Notes under the pieces: generated by a model
What the model saw: only the letters and a program-made list of their open reading frames with translations
What the model was told of the DNA's origin: nothing
The model's database searches: none
From: Pseudomonas fluorescens
GTDB taxonomy: Bacteria; Pseudomonadota; Gammaproteobacteria; Pseudomonadales; Pseudomonadaceae
Direction: 5' to 3'
Assembly (NCBI RefSeq): GCF_002837185.1
Contig: NZ_KZ477998.1
Location: 62,001-126,000 of the forward strand
DNA length: 64,000 nucleotides
Program-made: the position numbers and the translations under genes
Part shown: piece by piece, positions 1-8,663 of the stretch
Numbering within the stretch: position 1 is the first letter of the stretch
How the letters are laid out: every line of letters starts with the position of its first letter

Positions 1-10
1 ATCGCAGCAA

Positions 11-56
11 TCTCCAAATGGGTGCTTGACCCTATAGTGGCTACAGGGTCTTTACT
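11..56 (+). promoter_or_regulatory. CadR/MerR-type promoter and operator of the metal ATPase gene
   Basis: A -35 box TTGACC (26-31) and a -10-like TTTACT (51-56) are 19 bases apart, longer than the usual 17. An interrupted palindrome, ACCCTATAGT..CTACAGGGT (29-49), fills the spacer. This is the layout of promoters activated by MerR-family metal sensors such as CadR and ZntR. On the minus strand GGAGA (15-11) lies 8 bases before an AT at the very edge, which fits a divergent cadR starting just outside the window. The divergent gene itself is inference. Confidence 0.8.
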
Positions 57-87
57 TGGCAACAGGCACCTTTCCGGACGCGACACC

Positions 88-2334
88 ATGAGCGATTCCC
101 TCCACACCCCGCACAAGCACGACCACGATCACGATCACGGCGAGCACACGCTCAAGCCGGTGCATGACCACGGCGGCGCCTGCTGTTCCGGCGCTCCGGC
201 GCCTGCGCGGGTGCAACTGAGCGACGCCCCCACCGCCGGCTCGCGCCTGAGTACCTTTCGCATCGAAGCGATGGACTGCCCTACCGAACAGACGCTGATC
301 CAGAACAAACTGGGCAAGCTTGCCGGCGTGCAGCAGTTGGAATTCAACCTGATCAACCGCATCCTCGGCGTCACCCACGATCTGCCGAGCACTGCGCCGA
401 TCATCGACGCCATCAAATCCATCGGCATGCAGGCCGACCCGATTGAAGAAGGCACGCCTGCCGCCGCCCCGCCTGCCAAGAAACACTGGTGGCCGCTGGC
501 TGTGTCGGGCATGGGCGCGTTGGGCGCCGAGGTCCTGCATTTCAGCGGCATTGCACCGACCTGGGTGATCGCCCTGGTGGCGCTGGTATCGATCCTCAGC
601 GGCGGCCTCACCACCTACAAAAAGGGCTGGATTGCCCTGAAAAACCTCAACCTGAACATCAACGCACTGATGAGCATCGCCGTGACCGGTGCGGTGCTGA
701 TTGGCCAGTGGCCGGAAGCGGCGATGGTGATGTTCCTGTTTACGGTGGCCGAGCTGATCGAAGCCAAGTCCCTGGACCGTGCGCGCAATGCCATCAGCGG
801 CTTGATGCAGATGACCCCGGAACAGGCCACCGTGCGGCAGGCTGATGGTTCCTGGATGGAACAGGACGTCAAAAGCATCGATCTTGGCGCCATTGTGCGG
901 GTTAAGCCTGGCGAGCGCATTGGCCTCGACGGTGAGGTGAGCGCTGGTCAATCCACCATCGACCAGGCTCCGATCACCGGTGAAAGCCTGCCGATTGAAA
1001 AGACTGTGGGCGATAAAGTCTTCGCCGGTACGATCAACCAGGCCGGTTCCCTGGAATACAAAGTGACCGCGGCGGCCAACAACTCCACCCTGGCACGAAT
1101 CATCCACGCGGTGGAGCAGGCCCAGGGCGCGCGCGCACCGACCCAGCGTTTTGTCGACAGCTTCTCGAAAATCTACACCCCGGCGGTGTTCCTGTTTGCC
1201 CTGGGCGTGGCCGTCATCCCGCCGCTGTTCATGGCAGGCGTCTGGTTCGACTGGATCTACCGCGCCCTGGTGTTGCTGGTGGTCGCGTGCCCGTGCGCCC
1301 TGGTGATTTCCACCCCGGTGACCATCGTCAGCGGCCTTGCGGCGGCGGCGCGCAAAGGCATCCTGATCAAGGGCGGCGTGTACCTGGAGGGCGGTTACAA
1401 GCTCGACTACCTGGCCCTGGACAAGACCGGCACCCTCACCCACGGCAAGCCGGTGCAAACCGACTATGTGCCGCTGTTCGACAGCGTGCAGGACAGCGCG
1501 CCGGCCCTGGCCGCGAGTCTGGCAGGACGCTCCGACCACCCGGTGTCCCTGGCCATCGCCAACGCGGCGGTGGATAAAAATCTGCCGTCCCACGTTGTGG
1601 ATAACTTCGAGGCATTGCCCGGCCGTGGTGTGCGCGGTGACATAAACGGCGAAACCTACCATCTGGGCAACCACCGTCTGGTGGAAGATCTCGGGCTGTG
1701 CTCGCCGGCGCTGGAGGAGAAACTCTTCGCCCTGGAAAAACAGGGCAAATCCGTGGTGTTGCTGCTCGACAAGTCCGGCCCGCTGGCATTGTTCGCGGTG
1801 GCCGACACCGTCAAGGACAGCAGCCGCGAAGCCATCCGGCAACTGCACGACCTGGGCGTCAAGACGTTGATGCTGACCGGTGATAACACCCACACCGCCC
1901 AGGCGATTGCGGCTCAGGTTGGTATCGATCAGGCCCGGGGCGACTTGTTGCCCACCGATAAACTGCAGGCGATTGAAACGCTCTACGGCCAGGGCTACCG
2001 CGTCGGCATGGTCGGCGACGGCATCAACGACGCTCCGGCCCTGGCCCGTGCCGAAATCGGCTTTGCCATGGCCGCGGCGGGCACCGACACCGCTATCGAG
2101 ACCGCCGACGTGGCATTGATGGACGATGACCTGCGCAAGATTCCCGCATTCATCCGGCTCTCCAGGCAAACGTCGAGTATCCTCAAGCAGAACATCGCCC
2201 TGGCGCTGGTGATCAAGGCGATTTTCCTGGCGGTCACGTTCCTGGGCATGGCGACCATGTGGATGGCGGTGTTCGCCGACATGGGCGTCAGCCTGCTGGT
2301 GGTGTTCAATGGCCTGCGCCTGTTGCGCAAATAG
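88..2334 (+). CDS. cadA: Heavy-metal-translocating P1B-type ATPase (Cd/Zn/Pb exporter)
   Basis: An inner-membrane ATPase of 748 residues that would export Cd(II), Zn(II) or Pb(II). A His/Asp-rich N-terminal tail (HKHDHDHDHGEH) is followed by a heavy-metal-associated domain with the MDCPTE metal site of the CadA/ZntA branch. The ion-channel motif CPC is near residue 401, the phosphorylation motif DKTGTLT near 445, and the hinge GDGINDAPAL near 643. The Cys-Pro-Cys motif and MDCxTE site favour divalent soft metals over copper. I chose ATG 88 because an upstream in-frame GTG (22) lies inside the promoter and operator. Control by CadR is inferred from that operator. Confidence 0.93.
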   Translation: MSDSLHTPHKHDHDHDHGEHTLKPVHDHGGACCSGAPAPARVQLSDAPTAGSRLSTFRIEAMDCPTEQTLIQNKLGKLAGVQQLEFNLINRILGVTHDLPSTAPIIDAIKSIGMQADPIEEGTPAAAPPAKKHWWPLAVSGMGALGAEVLHFSGIAPTWVIALVALVSILSGGLTTYKKGWIALKNLNLNINALMSIAVTGAVLIGQWPEAAMVMFLFTVAELIEAKSLDRARNAISGLMQMTPEQATVRQADGSWMEQDVKSIDLGAIVRVKPGERIGLDGEVSAGQSTIDQAPITGESLPIEKTVGDKVFAGTINQAGSLEYKVTAAANNSTLARIIHAVEQAQGARAPTQRFVDSFSKIYTPAVFLFALGVAVIPPLFMAGVWFDWIYRALVLLVVACPCALVISTPVTIVSGLAAAARKGILIKGGVYLEGGYKLDYLALDKTGTLTHGKPVQTDYVPLFDSVQDSAPALAASLAGRSDHPVSLAIANAAVDKNLPSHVVDNFEALPGRGVRGDINGETYHLGNHRLVEDLGLCSPALEEKLFALEKQGKSVVLLLDKSGPLALFAVADTVKDSSREAIRQLHDLGVKTLMLTGDNTHTAQAIAAQVGIDQARGDLLPTDKLQAIETLYGQGYRVGMVGDGINDAPALARAEIGFAMAAAGTDTAIETADVALMDDDLRKIPAFIRLSRQTSSILKQNIALALVIKAIFLAVTFLGMATMWMAVFADMGVSLLVVFNGLRLLRK

Positions 2335-2350
2335 ACGATGAGAGGGCGGT

Positions 2351-3223
2351 GTGCTGAGTGCTGAGCTGAAGGCGTTTTACAAGGTCGCCCGCCTGGGCAG
2401 CATCACCCAGGCGGCGAAAAAACTCGGCCTGAGCCAGCCCACGGTCACCACCCAGATTCGCAACCTGGAAAGCCAATACGGCGTTGAACTGTTCTACCGT
2501 GGCGGTCGCCGTCTGACGGTGAGCGATGAAGGCGCGCGGCTGTTGCCGATGGTCAAGGCGCTGTTGCAACAGGAAGCGGATATCGAGTTTTTCCTGCGTA
2601 ACAACGGCCAGGTTCAAGGTGCCTTGCGCATTGCTGCGACGGCGCCGTACTACATTCTCGATCTGGTCAAAGCCTTTCGCGAACGCCTGCCGCAAGTGCA
2701 AGTGTCGGTGGAAATCGGCAACTCCCAGCAGGTGCTCGAAGCGCTGGACGACTACCGCGTTGACGTTGCCGCCTCGTCGCAATTGCTGGAAGACTCCCGT
2801 CTGGTGCGCCGCGTGCTGGGCACTGATCCTCTGGTATTGGCGGTGCATCGCAACCATCCGTTGGCCAGGCTTGATCATGTGCCGTTGACTGCGCTGGCCG
2901 GGCATACGCTGCTGATGCGTGAAGCGGGGTCCACCACCCGCAGGCTGACGGAAGACATGCTCCAGGGGGCTGGCGTCAGCTACGGGCCGCTGCTGGAAAT
3001 CGGCAGTCGTGAGTCGATCCGCGAGGCGGTGCTGCGCAATATCGGCATCAGCATCATTGCGCGACAGGAAGTGCCGCATGATCCACAGCTGAAGGTGCTG
3101 ACCCTTGAGAATGCGCCGCAGATTCCGGAGTATCTGTACTGCCTCAAGGAGCGCAAAGGTGCGCGACTGCCGGCGGCTTTCCTTGGCCTGGCTCAGGAAA
3201 TGTCGCCACTTCAGGTGTTGTGA
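2351..3223 (+). CDS. LysR-family regulator associated with aminoethylphosphonate catabolism
   Basis: A 290-residue LysR-type regulator. The N-terminal winged helix-turn-helix (residues 1-60, with SITQAAKKLGLSQPTVTTQI) is followed by a LysR substrate-binding domain. It starts at GTG 2351 behind GAGGGCGGT, 16 bases after the ATPase gene. The sequence resembles the phn-associated LysR group (TIGR03339, from memory). Its position directly upstream of an AEP transporter and oxidase supports control of that operon. A REP pair separates it from the transporter genes. The inducer, AEP or a derivative, is inference. Confidence 0.85.
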   Translation: MLSAELKAFYKVARLGSITQAAKKLGLSQPTVTTQIRNLESQYGVELFYRGGRRLTVSDEGARLLPMVKALLQQEADIEFFLRNNGQVQGALRIAATAPYYILDLVKAFRERLPQVQVSVEIGNSQQVLEALDDYRVDVAASSQLLEDSRLVRRVLGTDPLVLAVHRNHPLARLDHVPLTALAGHTLLMREAGSTTRRLTEDMLQGAGVSYGPLLEIGSRESIREAVLRNIGISIIARQEVPHDPQLKVLTLENAPQIPEYLYCLKERKGARLPAAFLGLAQEMSPLQVL

Positions 3224-3238
3224 CTGGCTTGAGGGCCT

Positions 3239-3327
3239 ATCGGGGGCAAGCCCCCTCCCACAGTTGGCCGAGTTCCAACATGAGAATGTGGTCAAAATGT
3301 GGGAGGGGGCTTGCCCCCGATAGCGGT
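3239..3327. repeat. REPIN, type 1 (inverted REP pair)
   Basis: Two inverted copies of the REP hairpin (ATCGGGGGCAAGCCCCCTCC and its complement), about 40 bases apart. It lies between the LysR gene and the AEP transporter genes, which run in the same direction. The hairpin may also work as a transcript end or mRNA stabiliser for the LysR gene. Confidence 0.92.
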
Positions 3328-3443
3328 AGATCAGGCACAACCCAAATCCACCAATACCGCTATCACGCCCTTTTGCCCTTCTGCCACATCAGCGAAGTAT
3401 TCCGCCCCTAGCATGGCCTTCATCCGATCGATGAGGCGCCACC

Positions 3444-4508
3444 ATGCACACAGCCCTGACCCACCCCGGCGCACCGATGAAGGTGCGCGGCATCCAGAAA
3501 CGCTTCGGCGCCTTTACCGCGCTGGACAACGTGTCGCTGGATGTCGCCGCCGGCGAGCTGGTGTGCCTGCTGGGCCCGTCCGGCTGCGGCAAGACCACCA
3601 TGCTGCGCTGCATCGCCGGCCTTGAGCGCCAGGACGGCGGCGAAATTTACCTGGGTGACCGCAATGTTTCCCGGCTGCCGCCCCAGGCGCGGGACTACGG
3701 CATCTTGTTCCAGTCCTACGCGCTGTTTCCCAATCTGACCGTAGAAGCGAACATCGGCTACGGCCTTACCGGCAGCGGTCGCGATGAGGTGCGCAAGCGT
3801 GTCGGGCAGATGCTTGAACTGGTCGGCCTGCTCGGCAGCGAAAAGAAATACCCCGGCCAATTGTCCGGCGGGCAACAGCAGCGAGTAGCCCTGGCGCGTG
3901 CCCTGGCACCGGCACCTTCGTTATTGCTGCTGGATGAACCGATGTCCGCCCTCGATGCCCAGGTTCGCGAGCATCTGTGCACCGAACTGCGCCAACTGCA
4001 ACGACGCCTGGGCATCACCACGCTGATGGTCACCCACAATCAGGACGAAGCCATGCTGATGGCCGACCGTATCGCCGTGATGAACAACGGCAAGGTCGAG
4101 CAATACGCGACGCCCCAGGATATCTACAACCGCCCGGCCACGCCGTTCGTGGCGGAGTTTGTCGGCCAGGGCAATTGGTTGCCGTTCAGCCGCAACAGCG
4201 CCAGCCACGCCCAGGTCGGTGGGCTGAATATGCGTCTGGCCGACGACGCCGGCATGGCCACATCCGGGCGCCTGTTCTGCCGACCGGAAGCCATCAGCGT
4301 GAATCCGCCGGTGCATGAAGAAAACCTGTTTGCGGCCAAGGTCCGCGAGATCACTTTTCTGGGCAACCGCTGCCGCATGAGCTTCGAACTGGCGCAGCTA
4401 CCGGGCCACGCATTGCTGGCCGAACTTGCGCCACACGACATGCCGCGCCTGGGCAGCCAGGATATCTGGGTGGCGTTGCCGCCGCGCAGCCTGCAGGTGT
4501 TTGCCTGA
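3444..4508 (+). CDS. 2-aminoethylphosphonate ABC transporter, ATP-binding protein
   Basis: A 354-residue ABC ATPase of the spermidine/iron/AEP (CUT1-like) type. Walker A GPSGCGKTT is near residues 45-53, the signature LSGGQQQR near 140, Walker B LLLLDEP near 160 and the H-loop VTHN near 195. A C-terminal TOBE-like region begins near residue 250. It is followed after one base by the permease gene, and the binding protein and FAD oxidoreductase genes come next. This order matches the PhnS2/T2/U2 AEP cassettes (TIGR03261/3262/3265). Substrate assignment rests on that context, since the ATPase alone could also fit an iron or polyamine importer. Confidence 0.88.
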   Translation: MHTALTHPGAPMKVRGIQKRFGAFTALDNVSLDVAAGELVCLLGPSGCGKTTMLRCIAGLERQDGGEIYLGDRNVSRLPPQARDYGILFQSYALFPNLTVEANIGYGLTGSGRDEVRKRVGQMLELVGLLGSEKKYPGQLSGGQQQRVALARALAPAPSLLLLDEPMSALDAQVREHLCTELRQLQRRLGITTLMVTHNQDEAMLMADRIAVMNNGKVEQYATPQDIYNRPATPFVAEFVGQGNWLPFSRNSASHAQVGGLNMRLADDAGMATSGRLFCRPEAISVNPPVHEENLFAAKVREITFLGNRCRMSFELAQLPGHALLAELAPHDMPRLGSQDIWVALPPRSLQVFA

Positions 4509-4509
4509 G

Positions 4510-6222
4510 ATGGCTGCGGTCATGAGCGTGCCGCTGTCGCGTCAGATGGCCCGCGCCGAGTGGGGCGACCGCCTCTTCGTGGTCGGCGGCAAATGGCTCT
4601 GGCTGGGCCTGTTGGTGGTGGCGGTGCTGCTGCCGCTGCTGGCGATCTTCTGGCGTGGCTTGAGCAGTGAAGCCGGGCAGGGCGGTGGTCTGATCGCCGC
4701 ACGGGCATTGCTGACCAGCGCCAATTTCCACTGGTTGCTGGGCAATAGCCTGAAAGTCTCCTTGAGCGTAGCGGCCATCGTCGTACCGCTGGCCTATCTG
4801 TTTGCCTACGCGCTGCAGCGCACCTTGATTCCCGGCAAAGTCATCTGGCGCGGCGTGTCGCTGCTGCCATTGATGGCGCCCTCGATGTTACCGGGCATCG
4901 CGTTGGTGTATCTGTTCGGCAACCAGGGGCTCTTGCGCGGGTTGCTCTCGGACAATATCTACGGCTTCTGGGGCATTGTTCTGGGCGAAGTGATTTACAC
5001 CTTCCCACACGCCCTGATGATTCTGCTGTCCGCCTTGTCGCTGGCGGATGCGCGCTTGTTCGACGCCGCCTCCAGCATGGGCGCCAGCCCCGCTCGGGCG
5101 TTTCGCAGCATCACCTGGCCGGCCACGCGCCAGGCGGTGTTCGCGGCGTTCTGCCTGGTGTTTACCCTGACCATCACCGACTTCGGCGTGCCGGTGGTGG
5201 TAGGTGGGGACTACCAGGTGCTGGCGTTGGAAGCCTACAAGGCCGTGGTCGGTCAGCAACAATTCGGGCGTGGCGCGTTGATCGGCATGGTGCTGCTGTT
5301 GCCGGCGCTGTTCAGCTTTGGCGTGGATGCGTGGTTGCGCCGCCGTCACGGTGATGCCATGAGCGGCCGTGCCCAGGTCTTTCAACCGCTGCCGTCGCGT
5401 CCAAGGGATGGCTGCTACCTGGCAATCGTGCTGCTGATCTGCGCGGCGCTGCTGCTGGTGTTCGGCATGGCGGTGTATTCCTCGCTGGTCAAATTCTGGC
5501 CCTATAACCTGTCGCTGTCGCTCAACCACTATCAGTTCGAAGACACCGCCGGCGGCGGTTGGCTGGCCTATCGCAACAGCCTGACCATGGCGCTGTGCAC
5601 GGCGCTGATCGGCAGTGTGCTGATCTTCACCGGCGCCTATTTGATGGAAAAGACCAAGGGCCAAACGGGCCTGAATCTGGCCCTGCGCCTGCTCAGCTTT
5701 GTGCCGATGGCCGTGCCGGGCCTGGTGCTCGGCCTGGGCTACGTATTCTTTTTCAACCTCGGCGGCAACCCGCTGCATGTGTTCTACGGCAGCATGGCGC
5801 TGCTGGTGGTGTGCACCATTGCTCACTACCTGACCACTGCACAAATGACCGCCACCACCGCACTGCGCCAGCTGGACGCCGAGTTCGAAGCCGCCGCGTT
5901 GTCCCTCAAGGCGCCGCTCTACCGCCATTACCTGAAAGTGACGGTGCCGATCTGCCTGCCCGCGTTGCTGGATATTCTGCGTTACCTGTTCGTGTCGGCA
6001 ATGACCACCGTCTCCGCTGCGATCTTTCTCTACAGCCCCGACACCCTCCTCGCCGCCGTCGCCGTATTGAACATGGACGACGCCGGCAATGTGGGCGGCG
6101 CGGCGGCCATGTCGACCCTGATTCTGTTCACCTCGGGCGGTGTCTCGCTGCTGCTGGCGTGGGCTTCACGTGGCGCCTTGCGCCGCTCCCAGGCCTGGCG
6201 CCAGACCGCGCCCGGACAATGA
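4510..6222 (+). CDS. 2-aminoethylphosphonate ABC transporter, fused double permease
   Basis: A 570-residue inner-membrane permease made of two fused binding-protein-dependent transport domains, as in FbpB and ThiP. Each half has about six membrane segments and an EAA-type loop: DARLFDAASSMGASPARAF near residue 190 and DAEFEAAALSLKAPLYRHY near 465. ATG 4510 follows the ATPase stop directly; an in-frame ATG at 4522 is an alternative. It pairs with the ATPase upstream and the binding protein downstream, and would import AEP. Confidence 0.88.
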   Translation: MAAVMSVPLSRQMARAEWGDRLFVVGGKWLWLGLLVVAVLLPLLAIFWRGLSSEAGQGGGLIAARALLTSANFHWLLGNSLKVSLSVAAIVVPLAYLFAYALQRTLIPGKVIWRGVSLLPLMAPSMLPGIALVYLFGNQGLLRGLLSDNIYGFWGIVLGEVIYTFPHALMILLSALSLADARLFDAASSMGASPARAFRSITWPATRQAVFAAFCLVFTLTITDFGVPVVVGGDYQVLALEAYKAVVGQQQFGRGALIGMVLLLPALFSFGVDAWLRRRHGDAMSGRAQVFQPLPSRPRDGCYLAIVLLICAALLLVFGMAVYSSLVKFWPYNLSLSLNHYQFEDTAGGGWLAYRNSLTMALCTALIGSVLIFTGAYLMEKTKGQTGLNLALRLLSFVPMAVPGLVLGLGYVFFFNLGGNPLHVFYGSMALLVVCTIAHYLTTAQMTATTALRQLDAEFEAAALSLKAPLYRHYLKVTVPICLPALLDILRYLFVSAMTTVSAAIFLYSPDTLLAAVAVLNMDDAGNVGGAAAMSTLILFTSGGVSLLLAWASRGALRRSQAWRQTAPGQ

Positions 6223-6242
6223 TCCTTCAAAGGAGGTATTCC

Positions 6243-7265
6243 ATGTTCAAACCCCTGGCGCTGGTCGCTGCCGTACTCACTGCATTGAGCCTGAATGCCT
6301 TTGCCAAGACTGAGCTGACCGTGTACACGGCGCTCGAAGCCGAACAGTTGAAGACCTACAAAAAGGCCTTCGAACAGGCCAACCCCGACGTCGAGATCAA
6401 GTGGGTGCGCGACTCCACCGGCATCATCACCGCCAAGCTGCTGGCCGAGAAAGACCGCCCACAGGCTGACGTGGTCTGGGGTTTGGCCGCCTCCAGCCTG
6501 GCGATACTCGACCAGCAAGGCCTGCTGGACAACTACGCGCCCAAGGATTTGGACAAGATCGGCAAAAACTACCGCGACACCGCCAACCCGCCGGCCTGGG
6601 TCGGTATGGATGTATGGGCTGCGACCATTTGCTTCAACACGGTGGAGGCCGAAAAGCAGGGCCTGAGCAAACCGGTGAGCTGGCAGGACCTGACCAAGCC
6701 TGAGTACAAGGGCAAGATCGTGATGCCCAACCCGGCCTCCTCCGGCACCGGCTTCCTGGACGTGAGCGCCTGGTTGCAGACCTTCGGTGAGAAGCAGGGC
6801 TGGCAGTACATGGACGACCTGCACCAGAACATCGGCCAGTACGTTCACTCCGGCTCCAAGCCGTGCAAGTTGGCGGCATCCGGTGAGTTCCCGATCGGGA
6901 TTTCGTTTGAATACCCGGCCGTGCAGTTGAAGCGCCAGGGCGCACCGCTGGACATCATCCTGCCGAAAGAGGGCCTGGGCTGGGAGATCGAAGCGACGGC
7001 GGTGATCAAGGGCACGACCCATGCCGAGGCTGCGAAAAAACTCGCGGACTTCTCTGCAAGCCCGGCGGCGATGGCGCTGTACAAGGACAATTTCGCCGTG
7101 CTCGCCCAACCGGGGATCGCCAAGCCGCAGACCGAATTGCCGGCCGACTATGAGCAACGGTTGATCAAGAACGACTTTGTGTGGGCGTCGAAGAATCGCG
7201 ACAGCATCCTGGCTGAGTGGCGCAAGCGTTATGACGGGAAGTCGGAGAAGGTGGCGGGTCAGTAA
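6243..7265 (+). CDS. 2-aminoethylphosphonate ABC transporter, periplasmic binding protein
   Basis: A 340-residue periplasmic solute-binding protein with a signal peptide (MFKPLALVAAVLTALSLNAFA, cleavage expected after AFA near residue 21). The mature protein begins KTELTVYTALEAEQ, typical of the iron/AEP (Fbp/PhnS2) fold family. The ribosome binding site AAAGGAGG is 7 bases from ATG 6243, the best in the operon, as expected for a protein made in excess over its membrane partners. The ligand is inferred from the LysR and FAD oxidase neighbours. Confidence 0.88.
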   Translation: MFKPLALVAAVLTALSLNAFAKTELTVYTALEAEQLKTYKKAFEQANPDVEIKWVRDSTGIITAKLLAEKDRPQADVVWGLAASSLAILDQQGLLDNYAPKDLDKIGKNYRDTANPPAWVGMDVWAATICFNTVEAEKQGLSKPVSWQDLTKPEYKGKIVMPNPASSGTGFLDVSAWLQTFGEKQGWQYMDDLHQNIGQYVHSGSKPCKLAASGEFPIGISFEYPAVQLKRQGAPLDIILPKEGLGWEIEATAVIKGTTHAEAAKKLADFSASPAAMALYKDNFAVLAQPGIAKPQTELPADYEQRLIKNDFVWASKNRDSILAEWRKRYDGKSEKVAGQ

Positions 7266-7290
7266 TTTCTCGGTTTGGGCTGATGGCCTC

Positions 7291-7368
7291 ATCGGGGGCA
7301 AGCCCCCTCCCACTCTTGATCTGCAAACACGGTTCAAATGTGGGAGGGGGCTTGCCCCCGATAGCGGT
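7291..7368. repeat. REPIN, type 1, inside the AEP operon
   Basis: Inverted pair of the same REP hairpin, lying between the binding-protein gene and the FAD oxidoreductase gene within one run of co-oriented genes. It may separate high expression of the binding protein from lower expression of the oxidase. Confidence 0.92.
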
Positions 7369-7390
7369 CTTGAAAACAGGACATCACTAC

Positions 7391-8530
7391 ATGACACACC
7401 ACAGCGACCTGCTGATTGTCGGCGCCGGCATCCTCGGCCTCTCCCACGCCTATGCTGCCGCCAAACGCGGTCTCAAGGTCAAGGTCTTCGAACGCAGCGC
7501 CACACCATTGGGCGCTTCGGTGCGCAACTTCGGCCAGGCGCTGGTCACCGGCCAACCGCCGGGGCCGATGCTCGATCTTGCGCGGCAAAGCCGCGCTATC
7601 TGGGGGCATTGGGCGCAGGTGGCCGGGTTTGCGCTCAAGCGCAATGGCGCCTACCTGTTCGCCCGTACCGAAGCCGAAGCGCACCTGCTCGAAGCCTTTT
7701 GCCTCGGGCGTGCCCGCGAGCACGGCTACAACGTCGAGCTGCTGCAAGGCGCGGCCTTGAATGACCTGTACGGTGGCCAATTCCGCCATCACCGCGCCGC
7801 GCTGCATGGCAGGGACGACCAGCAACTCTATTCGCGCGAAGCGATCCCGGCGCTGATCAACTATTTGGCGCAAGCGCTGAACGTGGAGTTTCACTTTTCC
7901 ACCCTGGTGCATGATGTCGAGCCGGGCCAGTTGCACAGCACGGCGGGGCGTTTTCGCGGCGAGCAGATCATTGTGTGTTCCGGTCACGACTACCAGACCC
8001 TGCTGGCCGAATCGATGGCCGCACTCAACCCGCAAGTCTGCCGCCTGCAAATGCTGCGGGCACGGCCGGCGTTGAATCTGGACCTGCAACATGCCTTGCT
8101 GACCGGCCTCAGTTGCGTGCATTACGGTGCGTTTGCCGACTTGCCCGAGGCCGCCGCGGTACAGGCGCAGATCCTGCGCGAAACGCCGCACCTGCAGGCG
8201 CACGGGATTCACCTGCTGATCAGCCCCACGCCCCATGGCGACTTGATCATCGGCGATTCCCACGATTACGGCAGCGATGCATCGCCCTTCAACGCCGAGC
8301 AGGTCGATGACTGGCTGATCGAGCTGGCCGAGCAGACCCTCGGCTGCAAAATCCAGGTGGTGGAGCGTTGGCAGGGCGTGTATGGCTCGCGTGGGCCGGC
8401 GCCGTTTTCGGTCTTGCAGGTGGCTGCGGGGCTCAATGTTGTGCTCATGCATACCGGCGTAGGCATGAGTGTGGGGCCGGCGCTGGCCGAGCGAAACATC
8501 GCAGCGTTGTGGGGAACGGTGTCACCATGA
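7391..8530 (+). CDS. FAD-dependent oxidoreductase of phosphonate catabolism (TIGR03364/HpnW type)
   Basis: A 379-residue DAO-type flavoprotein. The Rossmann motif VGAGILGLSHA is at residues 10-20, followed by an acidic VKVFER strand end. It resembles the TIGR03364 family regularly found with AEP transporters, whose members are proposed to oxidise AEP or N-alkylated AEP to phosphonoacetaldehyde. It is the last clear gene of the AEP operon. In related clusters a HAD phosphonatase-like gene follows. Here the stop overlaps an ATG (8527) that opens only 39 codons. The exact substrate cannot be read from the sequence. Confidence 0.85.
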   Translation: MTHHSDLLIVGAGILGLSHAYAAAKRGLKVKVFERSATPLGASVRNFGQALVTGQPPGPMLDLARQSRAIWGHWAQVAGFALKRNGAYLFARTEAEAHLLEAFCLGRAREHGYNVELLQGAALNDLYGGQFRHHRAALHGRDDQQLYSREAIPALINYLAQALNVEFHFSTLVHDVEPGQLHSTAGRFRGEQIIVCSGHDYQTLLAESMAALNPQVCRLQMLRARPALNLDLQHALLTGLSCVHYGAFADLPEAAAVQAQILRETPHLQAHGIHLLISPTPHGDLIIGDSHDYGSDASPFNAEQVDDWLIELAEQTLGCKIQVVERWQGVYGSRGPAPFSVLQVAAGLNVVLMHTGVGMSVGPALAERNIAALWGTVSP

Positions 8531-8663
8531 GGGCCAAGGCACTACGGTTTTTGGTTGCCTTCAAGAGATTGGCGCAATTCAGACGGTGGACGCGGACGCA
8601 GCGTCTGGAATCAACATTGCAGCGCTCAGTAAGGTGCTTGCTCTGATCAACGGAGCCGTACTG

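Noticed and set aside
52-2169. Very long open frame antisense to the metal ATPase gene
   Set aside because: It is a by-product of GC-rich codon bias. The sense strand has every P-type ATPase motif. Similar long antisense frames over other genes were ignored for the same reason.
8527-8646. 39-codon frame overlapping the FAD oxidoreductase stop
   Set aside because: The ATGA overlap is suggestive, but the product is Arg-rich with no recognisable motif and the frame ends quickly. Treated as a possible scar, not a gene.
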